Source of the DNA: Actinomycetota bacterium
GTDB taxonomy: Bacteria; Actinomycetota; Actinomycetes; S36-B12; GCA-2699445
Assembly: GCA_029978705.1 (NCBI GenBank)
Contig: JAPOIY010000001.1
Span: 62,001-126,000, forward strand
Direction of reading: 5' to 3'
Length of the DNA stretch: 64,000 nt
Shown here: piece by piece, positions 7,687 through 16,574 of the stretch
How the letters are laid out: every line of letters begins with the position of its first letter
Numbering within the stretch: position 1 is the first letter of the stretch
Notes under the pieces: model-generated
What the model saw: the letters and a program-made list of their open reading frames with translations, nothing else
Database searches by the model: none
Told to the model about the DNA's origin: nothing
Program-made: the position numbers and the translations under genes

Positions 7687-9765
7687 GTGACCCGGACTGT
7701 TCTCGTGCGCGCCGCGACCGCTGCTGTCGCTGTGGGCTTGGCGATGCCGGCTTCCCCTGCGGTCGGCGGCACTGCCGCGGGTGGTGCGCTCGGCACCAAC
7801 CTCGCGGCGGTCACGTACTACGACGGTGCCACGGTCTTCGCCAACATCGTGGAGCAAGCCGGGGACTGGGTGCCGCAGGACGACGGACGGCCGTGGGGTG
7901 AGGGGCCCCCTCTGGACCTGCGCGACGACGGGTGGCCGCGGCGCCTGGCCGGTGGCCAATTCGGGAGCCTGGTGCTCGCGGACAGCCACTACCCCTCCGG
8001 GCGCTACCCGGTGTCGTGGTCGGGGACGGGGCGCTTCGACATAGGAGGGACGGTGTTCCGCGGCACCGACGGCACCGGGGAGATCACCCTCGACGGCACC
8101 TCAACGGTCGTGCTGAATCTGCGGCAGACCGACCCTGACAACCCGGTCCACGGCATCCAGGTCCGGGTCCCCGGAGCCGATCCGACGGCCCGCTTCACCG
8201 ACGACTACCTGCGGCAACTCGCGCCGTACCGGGCGTTGCGTTTCATGGACTGGCAGCGCACCAACAGCACGCTCGCGGATCCGGAGCGTTCCTTCACGTG
8301 CGCGAACCGCACCCCCGGCTCCTACTACTCGCAGGGAACGTCACGCGGGGCGTCCGTCCCGGCGATGGTGGCGCTCGCGAACGCCACCGGCACGGACCCC
8401 TGGTTCACCATTCCGCACGAAGCCTCCCTGGACTGGGTGCGGTGCCACGCGCGAGTGGTCGCCGATACGCTCGCGCCCGGCCTCGTGCCGCGCTACGAGT
8501 TCAGCAATGAGACGTGGAACCCCGCCTTCCGCGCGTTCCACGACCTCAGCGACGAGGCCGCGCGCCTGGGGCTGGGAGGCGGGGACCGGTTCCTCGGGTT
8601 GCAGCAACTCGTCGGCCGACGGCATGTCGCGGTCATGGACGTGGTGGGCGAGGAGATGGGCGGGCGACCCTTCCTGCGGGTGCTGGCCGGGCAGGCGGCC
8701 AACCCGTGGGTCCTCGAACAGCGCCTCGCGGTGGCGGGGGACCGCACCGACGAGATCGCCATCGCGCCCTACCTGGGAGTGGGCGGTGACCCGTTCGATC
8801 CGGCCGAGGCGCGGCGGGTCGCCGCGTGGTCCTCCGACGAGCTCATGGCGCGGCTGCGCCAGCAGCAGGCCCGTGAAGTGGACGCGTGGGTCGGTGAGCA
8901 TGTGCAGCTTGCGGGCCGGTCCGGCAAGCGCCTGGTCGCCTACGAAGGGGGGCAGCACCTGGCCGGGGATCCCGACAACGCCTCCCTCACGGACCTGTTC
9001 ACCGCGGCCAACCGATCGTCTGCGATGGGGGACCTCTACCGGACCTACCTGACGCGGTGGGCCGACGCGACGGACGGTGCCCTGTTCATGCACTACACCG
9101 ATGTGGGACCGGCCAGCCGTTACGGCTCATGGGGGGCCCTGGAGGCCTCCGACCAGGACCCCGGGAGCAGCCCCAAGTACCGGGCGCTCGCGGACTTCGC
9201 GGGGGTCCCTCCGACGGCAACACCGGTCGCTCCCGCACCGGGGCGAGCGGGCATCAGCGTGGCTGGTGGTGACGTGTTCACCCGGCACCGTCGTGTCCTC
9301 GTGGCCATCGACTGGCCGGCGGCGGCCGAGTCGGTGCGCCTGAGCAACACCCGGCGCTTCCGGGCCGCGCGGGAGTATCCGCGCGGGGCTCGGGTGCGGT
9401 GGCGGCTGCCGGCATCCGGGCGGGTGGTGGTGCGGGCCCGCTTCCGGGGTCCGGGAGTCGACGCGGCCCGCACCGTCACCGACGCGATCACGGTGGACCG
9501 GGAGGCGCCCCGGCTACACCAGGTGGCTGTCTCCCGATCCAGCGGTGGGCCGCTGCGCCTCCGCAGCAGGGCCGCCGACCGGGTGAGCGGGGTGATGACG
9601 GTGACGGTGGCCGGCGACCGCGCGGGCACGGGGAGCGCCACGGTGGCGTACCGGCCCCGGGTGCGGGTCGCGCCCGCAGGCCGGCTGGGGGCGCGTGTGT
9701 TCGTGCGGGTCACCGACCGCGCCGGCAACGTCTCGGTCTGGCGCGCGGTGCCGGTCCGGAGGTGA
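7687..9765 (+). CDS. Secreted glycoside-hydrolase-like protein with C-terminal beta-sandwich domain
   Basis: A 692-residue exported protein. A signal peptide covers about residues 1-29. The central part looks like a TIM-barrel glycosidase of the clan GH-A type: the motif YEFSNETWN puts a candidate acid/base Glu at 275 after an Asn, and VAYEGGQHL offers a candidate nucleophile Glu at 420. Similar SNE(V/T)WN motifs occur in poorly characterised cellulose-binding-type proteins. From about residue 505 the sequence becomes beta-rich and Arg-rich, like an Ig or fibronectin-like module. The GTG start at 7687 is the one that yields the signal peptide. The substrate is unknown and the assignment is by motif only. 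Confidence 0.65.
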   Translation: MTRTVLVRAATAAVAVGLAMPASPAVGGTAAGGALGTNLAAVTYYDGATVFANIVEQAGDWVPQDDGRPWGEGPPLDLRDDGWPRRLAGGQFGSLVLADSHYPSGRYPVSWSGTGRFDIGGTVFRGTDGTGEITLDGTSTVVLNLRQTDPDNPVHGIQVRVPGADPTARFTDDYLRQLAPYRALRFMDWQRTNSTLADPERSFTCANRTPGSYYSQGTSRGASVPAMVALANATGTDPWFTIPHEASLDWVRCHARVVADTLAPGLVPRYEFSNETWNPAFRAFHDLSDEAARLGLGGGDRFLGLQQLVGRRHVAVMDVVGEEMGGRPFLRVLAGQAANPWVLEQRLAVAGDRTDEIAIAPYLGVGGDPFDPAEARRVAAWSSDELMARLRQQQAREVDAWVGEHVQLAGRSGKRLVAYEGGQHLAGDPDNASLTDLFTAANRSSAMGDLYRTYLTRWADATDGALFMHYTDVGPASRYGSWGALEASDQDPGSSPKYRALADFAGVPPTATPVAPAPGRAGISVAGGDVFTRHRRVLVAIDWPAAAESVRLSNTRRFRAAREYPRGARVRWRLPASGRVVVRARFRGPGVDAARTVTDAITVDREAPRLHQVAVSRSSGGPLRLRSRAADRVSGVMTVTVAGDRAGTGSATVAYRPRVRVAPAGRLGARVFVRVTDRAGNVSVWRAVPVRR

Positions 9766-9826
9766 CGGTCACGGGCGCTCGGCCTCCCGGCCGCACCGAG
9801 GGACGGAGCGGGAGTGGTGGCTGCCT

Positions 9827-9906
9827 CGCACAGAGGCGACCGTTGCAGTCAGGTGCGACTGTTTCAACGGTCGCCTCTGTGCGAAACAGTCGCATGCGAC
9901 TGTTTC
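9827..9906. repeat. Palindromic repeat element, family B
   Basis: A perfect 19-base inverted repeat, CGCACAGAGGCGACCGTTG (9827-9845) with CAACGGTCGCCTCTGTGCG (9865-9883), encloses a loop that itself pairs CAGTC with GACTG. It runs directly into a perfect 24-base palindrome (9883-9906; half-site GAAACAGTCGCA). The unit GCGACTGTTTC occurs three times, in both orientations. It sits in the 266-base gap between two secreted-protein genes on the same strand and may also stop transcription, although no T-run follows. Apart from this element and the start signals of the next gene, the gap contains nothing recognisable. Confidence 0.82.
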
Positions 9907-10018
9907 GGAGAGCCACGCAGCAGCGGGGATCGGCTCCAGGTCATCCACGTGGCCACCCCTGACCAACGCGATCCCGGATGGTCACCGCGCTACCGCTCTG
10001 GTAGGCATGCGGCAACAG

Positions 10019-10024
10019 AAGGAG
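10019..10024 (+). promoter_or_regulatory. Ribosome binding site fixing the S53 peptidase start
   Basis: AAGGAG lies seven bases before the ATG at 10032 and favours it over the in-frame ATG at 10047, which would start the same signal peptide five residues later. Confidence 0.6.
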
Positions 10025-10031
10025 CCTGCCC

Positions 10032-11813
10032 ATGGGCGCGACCGTCATGACCCGCACTCTTGCCTCATCCCTGGTGGTCGGCGCCGCCGCTGCCGTGGTG
10101 CTCGCCGGCATGACCGCCCCCGCGGCATCGGCGGTCCCTCTCGTGGCGGGGGCCCACCACGCCTTGCAGGGGATGGGTGCCCGTAGGCCCGCGCCCGGCA
10201 ATGCCGTCGTCTCCTTCACCGTGGGGCTCAAACGCTCCGACTCGGCCGCTGCGGACACCTTGGGGGAGGTCTCCGACCCGACGTCGTCGTACTACCGCCA
10301 CTTCCTCGCCCGGAACACGATCCGGAGCGATTTCGGCGCGACCAGCAACTCGCTGGGTGCGCTGCAGGACAGCGCCGGCAAGCACGGGCTCACCGTTTCC
10401 CTGGACCGCACCGGGGTGTTCGCGACCGTCACCGGGCGCGCCCGGGAGATGAGCGATTGGCTCGGCAAGCAGGTCACTGTGAGCCGCGGCGTTCCCGACG
10501 GCTTGGAGGCGACGCTGTACCAGGGCCGTAACAAACTGCCCCAGTCCATCCGCAACAAGGTGCGGGAGTTCGTGCCGATCGACCTGCAGGTCGACGGTGG
10601 GGTCGGGGCCTCGGCCCTACCTCCGTACGAGGGCACCAACGACGGCACTCCGGTCAGCTGCCTGAACTCCGAGGGCAACAAGTACGTCTACGCGTACAAC
10701 CAACTGCGCACCGCCTACGGGATCGACGACCTTCCGATGAGCAAGAAGGTGGGCTCCGCCACGCATGTGGTCATCATGGGGCTCGGGCAGGGCTTCAGTC
10801 GACAGGCGCTGGCGCAGTCCGCGGACTGCTTCGACGTTGCTCCCATGACACTCAGCCGCAAGCCCGTTCCCGGACTCAACACCGCCCTTCCCGCCGGTCT
10901 GGAGGGCCAGTTGGACCCACAGGTGGTGCAGTCGGTCCTGCCTCCCGGTAGTCACGTGGACGTGGTGGAGCAAGCCATCTTCGACGGCCGCTGGTACCTG
11001 GCGTGGGCCCGCGCCTTCCGCCTGCAGCGCCACCCGGATGCGCTCACGACCTCCTATGGCATGTGTGAGCAGGAGACGGGCAACCTCCTGGGCTTCTCCA
11101 AGTCGCTGACCGAGGCGGTCCTGGTGCGCCTGGGGCTCACCGGCGCCACGGCCTTCAGTGCCGCCGGTGACCAGGGTTCCAGCGACTGTGTGGAGAACAA
11201 CGGCACCGGTGAGGGCAACCGGAAGCTGGCGGTCGACTACCCGAGTAGCAGCCGGTACGTGACGGCGGTAGGTGGCACCCGTCTGATCGTCGACAAGGCC
11301 AACGGGCGGGTGGGGGAGTGGGTGTGGAACGCGACTGCGGCGGAACCGCCCGTGGGTCCGTCCCTGGCCGGCGGCGGTGGCGGGACGAGCCGCTGGTTCG
11401 ACCGGCCCTCGTGGCAGCCCCAGTCGATGTCCCACTCGAGCATGCGTACGCTGCCGGACCTGGCGGCGCACGCCGCCAACGGCCCGTTCTGGCCCCTCTT
11501 CACCGGGGAGAGTTCCTCTCCCTTCGAGCCCGTGGGCGGGACCAGCGCTGCCACTCCGATGACGGCGGCAGCGGTGGGCGTCATCGCCGCCCAGCAGCGG
11601 GTGAAGAGCAAGCCGGCCCTGGGGCTGATCCAACCACTGCTGTACCGCCTGCAGCAGAAACACCCCCAGTCGTTCTACGACGTGGTCGACGGCAACAACG
11701 ATGTCTACGGCCAGGGGTGCTGCAGCGCCAAGGCCGGCTACGACAAGGCGTCGGGACTGGGTTCCCCGAACTTCGGGGTCTGGCTCGACAAGCTGCCGGC
11801 TCCCGGCCGCTGA
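10032..11813 (+). CDS. Secreted S53 (sedolisin/kumamolisin) serine-carboxyl peptidase
   Basis: A 593-residue secreted protease precursor. A signal peptide covers about residues 1-34, then a pro-kumamolisin activation domain to about 180, then the catalytic domain. The sedolisin triad is intact: E291-x3-D295 (LEGQLD), oxyanion Asp380 in SAAGDQGSSD, and nucleophile Ser505 in VGGTSAATP. A calcium-site region lies near the C terminus. S53 enzymes act outside the cell, usually at acidic pH, and are freed by removal of the propeptide. With the neighbouring glycosidase-like protein it forms a small island of exported enzymes between the gabTD and polyamine blocks. It is convergent with mmsA. Confidence 0.9.
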   Translation: MGATVMTRTLASSLVVGAAAAVVLAGMTAPAASAVPLVAGAHHALQGMGARRPAPGNAVVSFTVGLKRSDSAAADTLGEVSDPTSSYYRHFLARNTIRSDFGATSNSLGALQDSAGKHGLTVSLDRTGVFATVTGRAREMSDWLGKQVTVSRGVPDGLEATLYQGRNKLPQSIRNKVREFVPIDLQVDGGVGASALPPYEGTNDGTPVSCLNSEGNKYVYAYNQLRTAYGIDDLPMSKKVGSATHVVIMGLGQGFSRQALAQSADCFDVAPMTLSRKPVPGLNTALPAGLEGQLDPQVVQSVLPPGSHVDVVEQAIFDGRWYLAWARAFRLQRHPDALTTSYGMCEQETGNLLGFSKSLTEAVLVRLGLTGATAFSAAGDQGSSDCVENNGTGEGNRKLAVDYPSSSRYVTAVGGTRLIVDKANGRVGEWVWNATAAEPPVGPSLAGGGGGTSRWFDRPSWQPQSMSHSSMRTLPDLAAHAANGPFWPLFTGESSSPFEPVGGTSAATPMTAAAVGVIAAQQRVKSKPALGLIQPLLYRLQQKHPQSFYDVVDGNNDVYGQGCCSAKAGYDKASGLGSPNFGVWLDKLPAPGR

Positions 11814-11846
11814 CGGCCCCCGGGGGAAATGGGGTGCCGCTGCCGC

Positions 11847-13346
11847 TCAGGTGGTGGTGGGGAACCCCAGGTTGATACCGCCGTGGGTCGGGTCGGGCCA
11901 GCGACTGGTGACGACCTTGCCGCGGGTGAAGAAGTGGAACCCCTCCACCCCGTGGGCGTGGGTGTCGCCGAACAGCGACGCCTTCCAGCCGCCGAACGAG
12001 TAGTACGCCATGGGGACCGGGATCGGCACGTTGATGCCGATCATGCCCACCTGGACCTCGTTCTGGAAGCGCCGCGCGGCCCCCCCGTCGCAGGTGAAGA
12101 TGGCCGTCCCGTTCCCGTACGGATGGTCGTTGACCAGCGCCAAGCCCGCCTCGTAGGTCGGGACGCGCACCACCGACAGCACCGGGCCGAAGATCTCATC
12201 GGTGTAGATGGACATGTCGGGGGTGACACGGTCGAACAGGGTGGGGCCGAGCCAGAAGCCCTCCGCGGCGCCGTCCGCTGCGACCTCGCGGCCGTCCACG
12301 ACCAGGTCCGCCCCCTCCGCCACCCCGGCGGCCACGTAGCCGGCGACCTTGTCCCGGTGCGCCGCCGTCACCAGCGGCCCCATGTCGCAGCCCTTGCGAC
12401 CGTCTCCCGTGCGCAGTCCCGCCATCCGGGACGCGATGGCCGCGATCAGGTCGTCGGCGACCGGCTCGACGGCGACGATGACCGAGATCGCCATGCAGCG
12501 TTCCCCCGCCGACCCGAAGCCGGCGTTCACCGCGGAGTCGGCGGTGAGGTCGAGGTCGGCGTCGGGCAGCACCAGCATGTGATTCTTCGCCCCCCCGAGC
12601 GCCTGCACCCGTTTGCCGTGAGCCGTGCCGGTCTCGTACACGTACCGCGCGATCGGGGTGGACCCCACGAACGACACCGATGCGACGTCCGGATGCGTCA
12701 GTAGGGCGTCGACGGCGACCTTGTCCCCGTGCACGACGTTGAACACTCCGTCGGGCAGTCCCGCCTGTCGCCACAGGTCCGCGATGTACATGCTCGCGCT
12801 CGGGTCCTTCTCCGACGGCTTGAGCACCACCGTGTTGCCCGCGGCGATGGCGATGGGGAAGAACCACATCGGCACCATCGCGGGGAAGTTGAACGGCGAG
12901 ATGATGCCGACGACTCCCAGCGGCTGCCGCAGCGAGTACACGTCCACCCCGGAGGCCACCTGCTCGGAGTAGGAGCCCTTGAGCAGTTGGGCGCTGCCGC
13001 ACGCGAAGTCGACCACCTCGAGTCCGCGGCTCACCTCGCCGAGGGCGTCGGACAGCACCTTGCCGTGCTCTTCGGTGATGAGGGCAGCCAGGTCCTCCTT
13101 GTGTGTGTCCACCAACTCCCGGAACCGGAACATCACCTGCATCCGCCGGGTGAGGGTGGACCGGCCCCACTCGCGCTCGAAGGCGTCCTTCGCCGACCGG
13201 ACCGCGCCGGCCACCTCCTCGGGGGTCGCGAAGTCGACCGCCTTGGTGATCTGGCCGGTGGCCGGGTCGAAGACATCGCCCTGCCTCTCGGCGGTGCCGT
13301 CCCACCTGCGACCGTCGATCCAGTGCGTGATGGTTTCGGTCGACAT
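11847..13346 (-). CDS. mmsA: CoA-acylating methylmalonate/malonate-semialdehyde dehydrogenase
   Basis: A 499-residue member of the MmsA/IolA branch of aldehyde dehydrogenases, which turns malonate or methylmalonate semialdehyde plus CoA and NAD into acetyl- or propionyl-CoA. The catalytic Cys284 is in GSAGERCMA, and the ISPFNFPAMVPMWFFP segment is typical of the branch. Start ATG 13346 follows AAGGAG. It is separated by 60 bases from the upstream oxidoreductase gene and is probably the last gene of the polyamine operon. There it could process the C3 semialdehyde derived from beta-alanine or diaminopropane, a spermidine product; that role is inferred. The alternative is valine or inositol catabolism. 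Confidence 0.9.
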   Translation of the reverse strand: MSTETITHWIDGRRWDGTAERQGDVFDPATGQITKAVDFATPEEVAGAVRSAKDAFEREWGRSTLTRRMQVMFRFRELVDTHKEDLAALITEEHGKVLSDALGEVSRGLEVVDFACGSAQLLKGSYSEQVASGVDVYSLRQPLGVVGIISPFNFPAMVPMWFFPIAIAAGNTVVLKPSEKDPSASMYIADLWRQAGLPDGVFNVVHGDKVAVDALLTHPDVASVSFVGSTPIARYVYETGTAHGKRVQALGGAKNHMLVLPDADLDLTADSAVNAGFGSAGERCMAISVIVAVEPVADDLIAAIASRMAGLRTGDGRKGCDMGPLVTAAHRDKVAGYVAAGVAEGADLVVDGREVAADGAAEGFWLGPTLFDRVTPDMSIYTDEIFGPVLSVVRVPTYEAGLALVNDHPYGNGTAIFTCDGGAARRFQNEVQVGMIGINVPIPVPMAYYSFGGWKASLFGDTHAHGVEGFHFFTRGKVVTSRWPDPTHGGINLGFPTTT

Positions 13347-13406
13347 TGCTATCTCTCCTTGCTCATCCGGACGGGAGGTCCGGTCGCGGTTCGGCTACCT
13401 CGTGTG

Positions 13407-14822
13407 TCAACTGTCGAACCCCAGGCCCATGCGGTCGAGGGTCTTCAGCCAGAGGTTCCGCCGTCCGTCCGCGGCGTCCGCGTCGGCCAGCGACCGGCGG
13501 GTGACGTCGATAACCACCTGGCGCACCGGCTCCGGGGGGAACGGCAGTGGCTTGGAGCGCACCATCCGCAGCCGGGTCCGTTCCGTGTCGAGGCCCCACA
13601 GTAGGTCGAGCATCGTGTCGGCACCGAAGCGCGACGCCCCCACCCCCAGCCCGGTGAAGCCGACGCAGTAGACCAGTTGGCCACCGAAGGCCGACCCCCA
13701 GAACGCACTGAACCGGGAGCAGGTGTCGATCGCGCCGGCCCACGCGAACTCGATGGGAACGTCGGCTGCCTGCGGGAAGGTGTCGTGCAGATGCTGCACC
13801 AGGCGCGCCGTCAGGAAGTCGTCCCGCTCCAGGCGCGATCCGGGACGCTCGCCCTTCTCGTATACCGCGTCGTATCCGCCCCACACGATCCGGTCGTCCG
13901 GGGTCAGGCGGTAGTAGTGGAACTGATTGCCGGAGTCGCTGATCCCCTCCCGACCCGACCAGCCGATCGCGGACCGAACGTCGGCCGGCAGCGGCGCGGT
14001 GGCGACCACATGGTCGAACACCGGGATCACGTACGCGGAGATGCGGCGCAGCAGGGGGGCGTGCGCGGCGGTGGCCAGGGCGACCCGCCGCGCGGTGACC
14101 GCGCCGGAGTACGTGCGCGCCCGAACGCCAGCGGCGGCGCGGGCGAGCTCCTGCACCGGGGAGTACTCGAAGATCCGCACCCCCAGGCCGGCAGCGGCGC
14201 GGGCCAGGCCCCAACACAGCCGGGCCGGGTCGACGAGACCGACGTGGGGGTCGCGCACGGCGCCCCGGTAGCTGGGGGAGCCCACCAGTGCCCGGGTCCG
14301 CTCGCCGTCGAGGAAGTCGAGGTCGACACCGTGGGCGTCGCCCTCCGCCACCTCGGCGCGCAGGTTCTCGACCTGATAGTCCTCCGTGGCGACCCACAGG
14401 TCACCGGGGCGCTCGTAGGAGCAGTCGATGCCGTAGCCCTGGAGGGTCTTCTCGATGTCGGCGAGATTGGCCAGCCCGAGGCGGTACAGCTCGCCGAACT
14501 GGTCGGGCCACCGCGCGATGCCGTTGCCGTAGCCGTGGGTGATCGAACTGGCCACGAACCCGCCGTTGCGGCCGCTGGCCGCGTTTCCGATGCGGTCGCC
14601 CTCCAGGAGCACCACGTCCGCGCCCGGGTCCCGCTCCTTGGCCCGCAGCGCCGTCCACAGGCCGGTCAGGCCGCCACCGACCACCACCAGGTCCGCCGAC
14701 AGGGACTCGGTCAGGACCGGTCGGGGCGCAGGGCGCGCCGCGTCGGCCAGCCACAACGGCTCATGGCGGACATCCCGGAGAGCGGCGTAGGCATGTTCAC
14801 CCGGGGAAGGGGCGAACGCCAT
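13407..14822 (-). CDS. FAD-dependent oxidoreductase, PuuB-like (gamma-glutamylputrescine oxidase type)
   Basis: A 471-residue flavoprotein of the D-amino-acid-oxidase fold. The dinucleotide-binding motif LVVVGGGLTGLWTAL is near residue 45 and is followed by an acidic strand end (VVLLEGD). Family members oxidise primary or secondary amines; PuuB oxidises gamma-glutamylputrescine. One base separates its ATG from the stop of the potC gene, placing it in the polyamine transport operon. The puuA (ligase) and puuD (hydrolase) partners of the Puu pathway are not in this window, so the enzyme may instead act directly on an amine such as spermidine. Confidence 0.8.
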   Translation of the reverse strand: MAFAPSPGEHAYAALRDVRHEPLWLADAARPAPRPVLTESLSADLVVVGGGLTGLWTALRAKERDPGADVVLLEGDRIGNAASGRNGGFVASSITHGYGNGIARWPDQFGELYRLGLANLADIEKTLQGYGIDCSYERPGDLWVATEDYQVENLRAEVAEGDAHGVDLDFLDGERTRALVGSPSYRGAVRDPHVGLVDPARLCWGLARAAAGLGVRIFEYSPVQELARAAAGVRARTYSGAVTARRVALATAAHAPLLRRISAYVIPVFDHVVATAPLPADVRSAIGWSGREGISDSGNQFHYYRLTPDDRIVWGGYDAVYEKGERPGSRLERDDFLTARLVQHLHDTFPQAADVPIEFAWAGAIDTCSRFSAFWGSAFGGQLVYCVGFTGLGVGASRFGADTMLDLLWGLDTERTRLRMVRSKPLPFPPEPVRQVVIDVTRRSLADADAADGRRNLWLKTLDRMGLGFDS

Positions 14823-14823
14823 G

Positions 14824-15657
14824 TCAGGCCTTGTTCCGTCTGCTGCCGGCGGTCTGGCCGATGATCACGATCACCAGCGCGATGAGGAACATGGCGGTCG
14901 CGATGACGTTGGCCTGTGGCGGGATGCCGCGGGTGGCCGACACGTACACGAACTTGGGGAAGGTGGTGAACTGGCCGGAGTTGAAGTTCGTGATGATGAA
15001 GTCGTCGAAGCTCAGGGAGAACGCCAGGAGCGCAGCCGCGGCGATCCCGGGAGCCACGAGGGGCAAGGTGATGCGCCGGAACGCACTCCACTCGGTCGCG
15101 TAGAGGTCCATCGCCGCCTGTTCCAGCCGGGGGTCGAGGCTGGCCAACCGGGCCTTCACCGTGACCACCACGAAACTGATGCAGAACATGATGTGCGCGA
15201 TCACGACGGTCCAGAAACCGAGGGGGATCAGGATGTTCAGGAACAGCGCCAGCAGCGAGGAGCCGAGGACGACCTCCGGCGTGGCCATCGGCAGGAAGAT
15301 CAGCAGGTTGGTGGTCGAGCGGCCGCGGAACCGGTGGCGCACCAGCGCGAATGCGATCAGGGTGCCCAGGAGGGTGGCCACGGCGGTCACCACCGCGGCC
15401 ACCACGATCGAGTTGACCAGGGAGCCGCACACCTCGGGAGCGCCGCACGGGTTCAGCCAGTTGTCCAGCGTGAAACCCTGCCAGACCAGGTTGGTGCGGC
15501 CAGCGTTGTTGAAGGAGAAGGCGAAGGTGTAGGCCACCGGCAGCAACAGGTAGATGAACGCGAACACCGCGTAGATGCGCAGCGCATTGCGTCCGAACCA
15601 CGCCGAGATCCGGCGACCCAGGGGCGGGGTCTGGGCGACGGTCGGGGAGGAGGTCAT
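14824..15657 (-). CDS. potC: Spermidine/putrescine ABC transporter permease
   Basis: A 277-residue inner-membrane permease with about six helices and the binding-protein-dependent transport signature EAA...G near the middle (ERVEQAAMDLYATEWSAFRRI region). It pairs with the product of the upstream potB gene to form the channel. Its ATG overlaps the potB stop (ATGA, 15654-15657), an arrangement that ensures coupled translation. Assignment as PotC follows from gene order and from the neighbouring PotA and PotD homologues. Confidence 0.9.
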   Translation of the reverse strand: MTSSPTVAQTPPLGRRISAWFGRNALRIYAVFAFIYLLLPVAYTFAFSFNNAGRTNLVWQGFTLDNWLNPCGAPEVCGSLVNSIVVAAVVTAVATLLGTLIAFALVRHRFRGRSTTNLLIFLPMATPEVVLGSSLLALFLNILIPLGFWTVVIAHIMFCISFVVVTVKARLASLDPRLEQAAMDLYATEWSAFRRITLPLVAPGIAAAALLAFSLSFDDFIITNFNSGQFTTFPKFVYVSATRGIPPQANVIATAMFLIALVIVIIGQTAGSRRNKA

Positions 15658-16574
15658 ACGAGGTCCTCCGTTCCCACGCGGCGGATGTAGACCAGGACCA
15701 TGACCAGGATCGTGGCCATGAGGATGAAGGAGAGCACGGCTGCGGTCGGATAGTCGTTGACGCTGAGGAATGTGTACTCGATGCGGTTGCCGATCATGGT
15801 GTTGCTGGGCCGGCCGAGCAGGGCGGCGTTCACGTAGTCACCCGCGGCCGGGATGAAGGTGAGCAGCGTTCCCGCCACCACGCCGGGCATCGACAGTGGG
15901 AACGTCACCTTGAAGAAGCCGGTCATGGGCTTGGCGTACAGGTCGCCCGCTGCCTCGACCAGCCGGGGATCCACCCGCTCCAGGCTGGCGTAGATGGGCA
16001 GCGTCATGAAGGGCAGGAAGTTGTACGTCAGACCCATGATGACGGCGAAAGCGGACGGGTAGATGCCGGCGGTGTCCCCCACCAGGCCCAGCGTGCGCAG
16101 GACGGCGACGACCGGGCCCTCGTCGGCGAGGATCTGGCGCCAGGCGATCGTGCGCAGGATGAAGGACACGAAGAACGGGGCGATCACCAGGATCAGCATC
16201 ACGTTGCGGTACTTCCCGCCCTTGAAGGCGATGGCGTAGGCCAGCGGGTACCCGATGAGCAGCGCGAGGATGGTTGCGATCGCGGAGTAGACGAAGGAGC
16301 GGATCAGCGGCACGTAGTACGTGTCGTCGGTCAGCGTCTCGACGTAGTTGCTGAACGAGAACGTCTGCTGGAACTGGCCGACCTCGCCGCCGGGCACCGG
16401 CGTCTGGAGGCTGGTCATGAACAGGAAGATCAGCGGCACGACGAAGAAGACGGCCAGCCACAGCATGCCCGGCAGCATCAGCAGGTAGGGAGTGGCCTTC
16501 CCGCGTTTGTCGGGCGGCGGCGGGGGTTTGGGCTCGTCCTCGATGGTGTCGCCGATGGCGGCTGCGATGGACAC
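15654..16574 (-). CDS. potB: Spermidine/putrescine ABC transporter permease
   Basis: A 306-residue permease with about six transmembrane helices, a Pro-rich cytoplasmic N terminus (residues about 13-25) and the EAA-loop segment LVEAAGDLYAKPMTGFFKVTFPLSMPG near residue 215, which docks on the ATPase. It starts with GTG immediately after the stop of the potA gene, with no spacer, and overlaps potC by four bases. It forms the membrane channel with PotC. Confidence 0.9.
   Translation of the reverse strand: MSIAAAIGDTIEDEPKPPPPPDKRGKATPYLLMLPGMLWLAVFFVVPLIFLFMTSLQTPVPGGEVGQFQQTFSFSNYVETLTDDTYYVPLIRSFVYSAIATILALLIGYPLAYAIAFKGGKYRNVMLILVIAPFFVSFILRTIAWRQILADEGPVVAVLRTLGLVGDTAGIYPSAFAVIMGLTYNFLPFMTLPIYASLERVDPRLVEAAGDLYAKPMTGFFKVTFPLSMPGVVAGTLLTFIPAAGDYVNAALLGRPSNTMIGNRIEYTFLSVNDYPTAAVLSFILMATILVMVLVYIRRVGTEDLV

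Noticed and set aside
10842-10990. Suspicion that the S53 peptidase has lost its Glu-Asp pair (first read as VEQAIFD with wrong spacing)
   Set aside because: The true motif is E291-x3-D295 in LEGQLD, with Ser505 and Asp380 also present, so the active site is complete.
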